Positions 61,800 to 64,000 of a stretch of 64,000 bases of DNA are shown here, in pieces. The stretch comes from PALG01 sp964495885 (GTDB lineage: Bacteria > Bacteroidota > Bacteroidia > Flavobacteriales > Flavobacteriaceae). Within the stretch, counting starts at the first letter, position 1. Every line of letters starts with the position of its first letter. Under the pieces are notes generated by a model, which was not told the DNA's origin, did no database searches, and was given only the letters and a program-made list of their open reading frames with translations. A program made the translations under genes and the position numbers. The DNA lies in the NCBI GenBank assembly GCA_964495885.1, contig CAZBWO010000014.1, positions 27,897-91,896 on the forward strand. The letters run 5' to 3'.

Positions 61800-62353
61800 A
61801 GTTTACACTTGTCAATAGATCAAGTTCAGTACAACTTTTGTATAAACTGCCCTCAACTTCGGCACAACTCCCACGTATAGCGCACTTACCTTGCACATAG
61901 AGGTTAGGATAGAGTTATTATCTACCTAGGTTATGCCATGGTTATACCATGCTTTTGCCAATCTCTTGCCATGCTTAAGCCGTAATTAATAGATGTATGA
62001 TATATGAAAATGACTGATTTAATGTAGATTCCCTTTTCACTACTCGTAAAAAGGGAACAAACTATATAGCGCAAAAATACTGCCAAAAAAGTCCATCTAC
62101 GATTCACTGCTCACAACTCACTGGCTTATTTCCCGATGCAAAAAGTAACAATATTTTATTTTATTGGGCTTAGAGCCTATTGAGACGCATATGAGAGACA
62201 AAATAAGATTTTCGGTTACTTCCTATACTAGTATTGAAACAATATTAATAAATTTTATATCATTAGTTTTAAATTAATAATAAAATTACATGTTCTTATT
62301 TCGTGAAATATAAGTATAAATTTTTGTTATATTTCCAAAAAGTTAGAAGACGT
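61800..62353. other. AT-rich gene-free stretch
   Basis: About 550 bases with no convincing reading frame, tRNA or rRNA. From 61933 to 61982 there are three short imperfect copies of a GCCATG/ACCATGC-like motif about 20 bases apart. The last ~150 bases (62210-62350) are extremely AT-rich, as expected of a promoter region; TTATATTTC at ~62328 is a partial -7 match. Its lack of genes contrasts with the tight packing elsewhere, which may mark the edge of an acquired segment. Confidence 0.5.
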
Positions 62354-63058
62354 ATGATAAATTTTCCAATTATAGCTGGTACTCTCGCTTCAATGCTTCA
62401 CGTTATTTCTGGGCCAGATCATTTGGCAGCCGTTACACCTTTGGTTATAGAAACTAAAAGAAAAGCATGGAAAATAGGATTATTCTGGGGGCTTGGGCAT
62501 TTGTTAGGTATGCTACTTATTGGTGTGCTATTTCTTGTATTTAAAGACGTAATTCCAGTGGATGCTATTTCTGCATATAGTGAGCAATTGGTCGCTTTAG
62601 TGTTAATAGGTGTTGGGCTTTGGGCATTTTATCGCATTTTTAATAAGAAAAAGAAACACTTACATCCACATGTGCATGCTGAAAAAGAAACGTATGCTCA
62701 CATACACGAACATACACATAATCATAATGAAGGTCATGGGCATACTCATGATAAAATTGTAAAGCAAAATATATTATCTTCTTTGGGAATAGGTTTTTTA
62801 CACGGATTGGCTGGCGTTTCGCATTTTTTACTATTGTTGCCTGTATTGGGTTATGAAGATAATTCTGAAGGAATTCAATACATTATAGGCTTTGCTATCG
62901 GAACAGTTTTAGCAATGTCTGCTTATGCTTTAATTCTTGGAAAGCTAACGTCGTATTCAAAGAATCAACATAATGATAGCTTTTTTAAGGGGATTCGTTT
63001 TGCAGGAGGATTGTTTGCTATTGTAATTGGAATATATTGGTTGTATTTAAGTTTATAA
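62354..63058 (+). CDS. UreH/NicO-type metal transporter with His-rich loop
   Basis: A 234-residue membrane protein with about six hydrophobic helices. I start at ATG 62354 (MINFPI); an earlier in-frame ATG lies in the AT-rich leader. The first helix has MLHVISGPDHLAAVTPL, the His/Asp signature of nickel/cobalt-type and UreH-like permeases, and helix 4 has GFLHGLAGVSHFLLLLP. Between them a cytoplasmic or periplasmic loop (~93-125) holds 12 His in about 31 residues, a metal-binding stretch. Transport of nickel, cobalt or another divalent metal is likely; direction is not clear. No urease or hydrogenase genes are present. The stop overlaps that of the convergent gene. Confidence 0.8.
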   Translation: MINFPIIAGTLASMLHVISGPDHLAAVTPLVIETKRKAWKIGLFWGLGHLLGMLLIGVLFLVFKDVIPVDAISAYSEQLVALVLIGVGLWAFYRIFNKKKKHLHPHVHAEKETYAHIHEHTHNHNEGHGHTHDKIVKQNILSSLGIGFLHGLAGVSHFLLLLPVLGYEDNSEGIQYIIGFAIGTVLAMSAYALILGKLTSYSKNQHNDSFFKGIRFAGGLFAIVIGIYWLYLSL

Positions 63059-64000
63059 ATCACAAATTATTATTCTGTGATTTCCTGTATCAGCTAAAAA
63101 TAGTTTATCATTAAATGTAGTGATAGAAAAAGGCCAATAAATAGCACTTTGCGTTCCTGTTAAATTGCCTTTGTATTCACTACTGGTTTGAAAATCTGGG
63201 CGACCAATAAGCCAGTCGGCCGGAGCATTATTGGTTTTTGGAATACTATCAAAGCCTAATACGCGACTGTTTCCAGTATCATTCACCAAAATACCTTCTT
63301 TGTAGAAACAAGCATCGTAAGTCCAATTTAGTGTATTTGCTTCGGGAGATAATCTAAATTGATTTTGCCCACAAGCATCAAAATTATCTTGTCCAATAAT
63401 GATATTTGCTGGCTTACTAAAAGCATTATTTTTATCGTTCCAAACCAGAATCCTGTAAAATTGGGTATCTGCAATGGCCAATACTCCATTTACACTTATT
63501 TTAACAGAATACGGCCAAATAGGGTCGTTGTTTTCATAGTCTCTGGTATTAAAATCGGGTTTACCAATAACCTTGTCTGCTGCTGCAAAATTTTCTATTG
63601 GAATGTCATCAAAAAACAAAACGCGCCTGTTTCCAGTATCAGCAACCCAAAGACTTTTCCCATCCGAAAACACACCATAAGGCCAATTTAATGTGTTGGC
63701 TTTGGGATTAGCTGCTTGTCCTTCTACATTGGGTTGATTCGTTTCAAAGTTAGGTTGCCCCAAAACAACGTCTGCTGGTTGCGCATTTTTTGTTGGCAAA
63801 GTGTGCCATATTAATACACGATGATTCCAGGCATCAGCAACTATTAATTTTTCACCATCACTCCATAAACCAGAAGGGTAATGCAATGTTTTTGAACTCA
63901 CTGAAGCATTGGAATTTCTACCAGAATCTTCAATAAGTTCCTGACCTAAAATCACATCGGGTTCGGCAAATTCTGTTGTTGGAATCGTATTCCAAATAAA
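63053..64000 (-). CDS. NHL-repeat beta-propeller protein, 5' part outside the window
   Basis: The reading frame stays open to the right edge (...FIWNTIPTTEFAEPDV then ILGQ), so the true start lies beyond 64000 and the GTG near 63955 is internal. The ~315 visible residues consist of repeats of about 50-60 residues with the core LWVADTGNRRVLFFDDIP, PADVVLGQPNF and NWPYGVFSDG. At least five copies are seen, as in an NHL six-bladed propeller. It may be a secreted or surface binding protein, or a lyase-type propeller; no catalytic residues are recognisable. It overlaps the transporter gene by six bases, tail to tail. Confidence 0.82.
   Translation of the reverse strand, partial: FIWNTIPTTEFAEPDVILGQELIEDSGRNSNASVSSKTLHYPSGLWSDGEKLIVADAWNHRVLIWHTLPTKNAQPADVVLGQPNFETNQPNVEGQAANPKANTLNWPYGVFSDGKSLWVADTGNRRVLFFDDIPIENFAAADKVIGKPDFNTRDYENNDPIWPYSVKISVNGVLAIADTQFYRILVWNDKNNAFSKPANIIIGQDNFDACGQNQFRLSPEANTLNWTYDACFYKEGILVNDTGNSRVLGFDSIPKTNNAPADWLIGRPDFQTSSEYKGNLTGTQSAIYWPFSITTFNDKLFLADTGNHRIIICDL

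Noticed and set aside
61930..61985. Short repeats as a CRISPR array
   Set aside because: The copies are only ~10 bases long, imperfect and irregularly spaced, and no cas genes are present.
63955..63955. GTG near 63955 as the start of the NHL protein
   Set aside because: The frame and the repeat pattern continue without interruption to base 64000, so the start lies beyond the window.

Overview
The window looks like a chromosome segment of a marine-type member of the Bacteroidota, most likely family Flavobacteriaceae. The evidence is in the sequence. Promoter-like TAnnTTTG boxes sit just upstream of many start codons, and Shine-Dalgarno sequences are mostly absent. Two secreted proteins end in type IX secretion (T9SS) sorting domains. 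There is an alpha/beta-fused 2-oxoacid dehydrogenase E1, a TonB with a proline run, and several proteins with outer-membrane beta-barrels typical of this phylum. Species cannot be named from the sequence alone.

Region 1 (1-24.5 kb) is mainly core metabolism and maintenance. It starts with the 5' part of asnB (minus strand), preceded by what appears to be a complete asparagine attenuator: a 17-residue leader peptide with nine Asn codons, a competing antiterminator and a terminator hairpin. Next come the E1 fusion and a tight minus-strand operon (uvrA, a LOG-family protein, a secreted EEP nuclease/phosphatase, a degenerate M1-peptidase-like protein with a barrel, a 72-residue membrane protein). 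These are followed by ggt-acpH, glmM, a class V aminotransferase-like enzyme, a lipid A-type acyltransferase, rhomboid, a SIMPL-domain protein, a TlpA-like thioredoxin, a 795-residue GAF protein and an HD-Pycsar-type transmembrane protein.

Region 2 (24.6-49.2 kb) holds a large outer-membrane protein that joins a metallophosphoesterase, a kinase-like middle domain and a BamA-like barrel. After it lies a long plus-strand locus. cysQ, a duplicated DUF2061 protein, cysC, cysD and cysN make and recycle PAPS, the sulfate donor. No PAPS reductase or sulfite reductase is present. The genes lead directly into a capsule/exopolysaccharide cluster: acyltransferase, flippase, two sulfotransferases, a GT2, a polymerase-like membrane protein, two GT4 enzymes, a PglC/PglD/PglE/PglF-like bacillosamine-type initiation module, and Wza-, Wzc- and Wzi-like export proteins. 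The simplest reading is a sulfated surface polysaccharide with its own PAPS supply.

Region 3 (49.2-58.8 kb) has an OmpR-type two-component pair divergent from an outer-membrane barrel protein, then tonB, a secreted serine hydrolase, an AraC regulator, and a divergent LytS/LytTR two-component pair whose start codons overlap or nearly so.

Region 4 (58.9-64 kb) looks more accessory. It encodes a secreted M43-type metalloprotease with two copies of an eight-cysteine WGD domain, a small secreted protein that is a single stand-alone copy of that domain, a roughly 0.55 kb AT-rich gene-free stretch, a metal transporter with a histidine-rich loop, and a convergent NHL beta-propeller gene that runs off the right edge.
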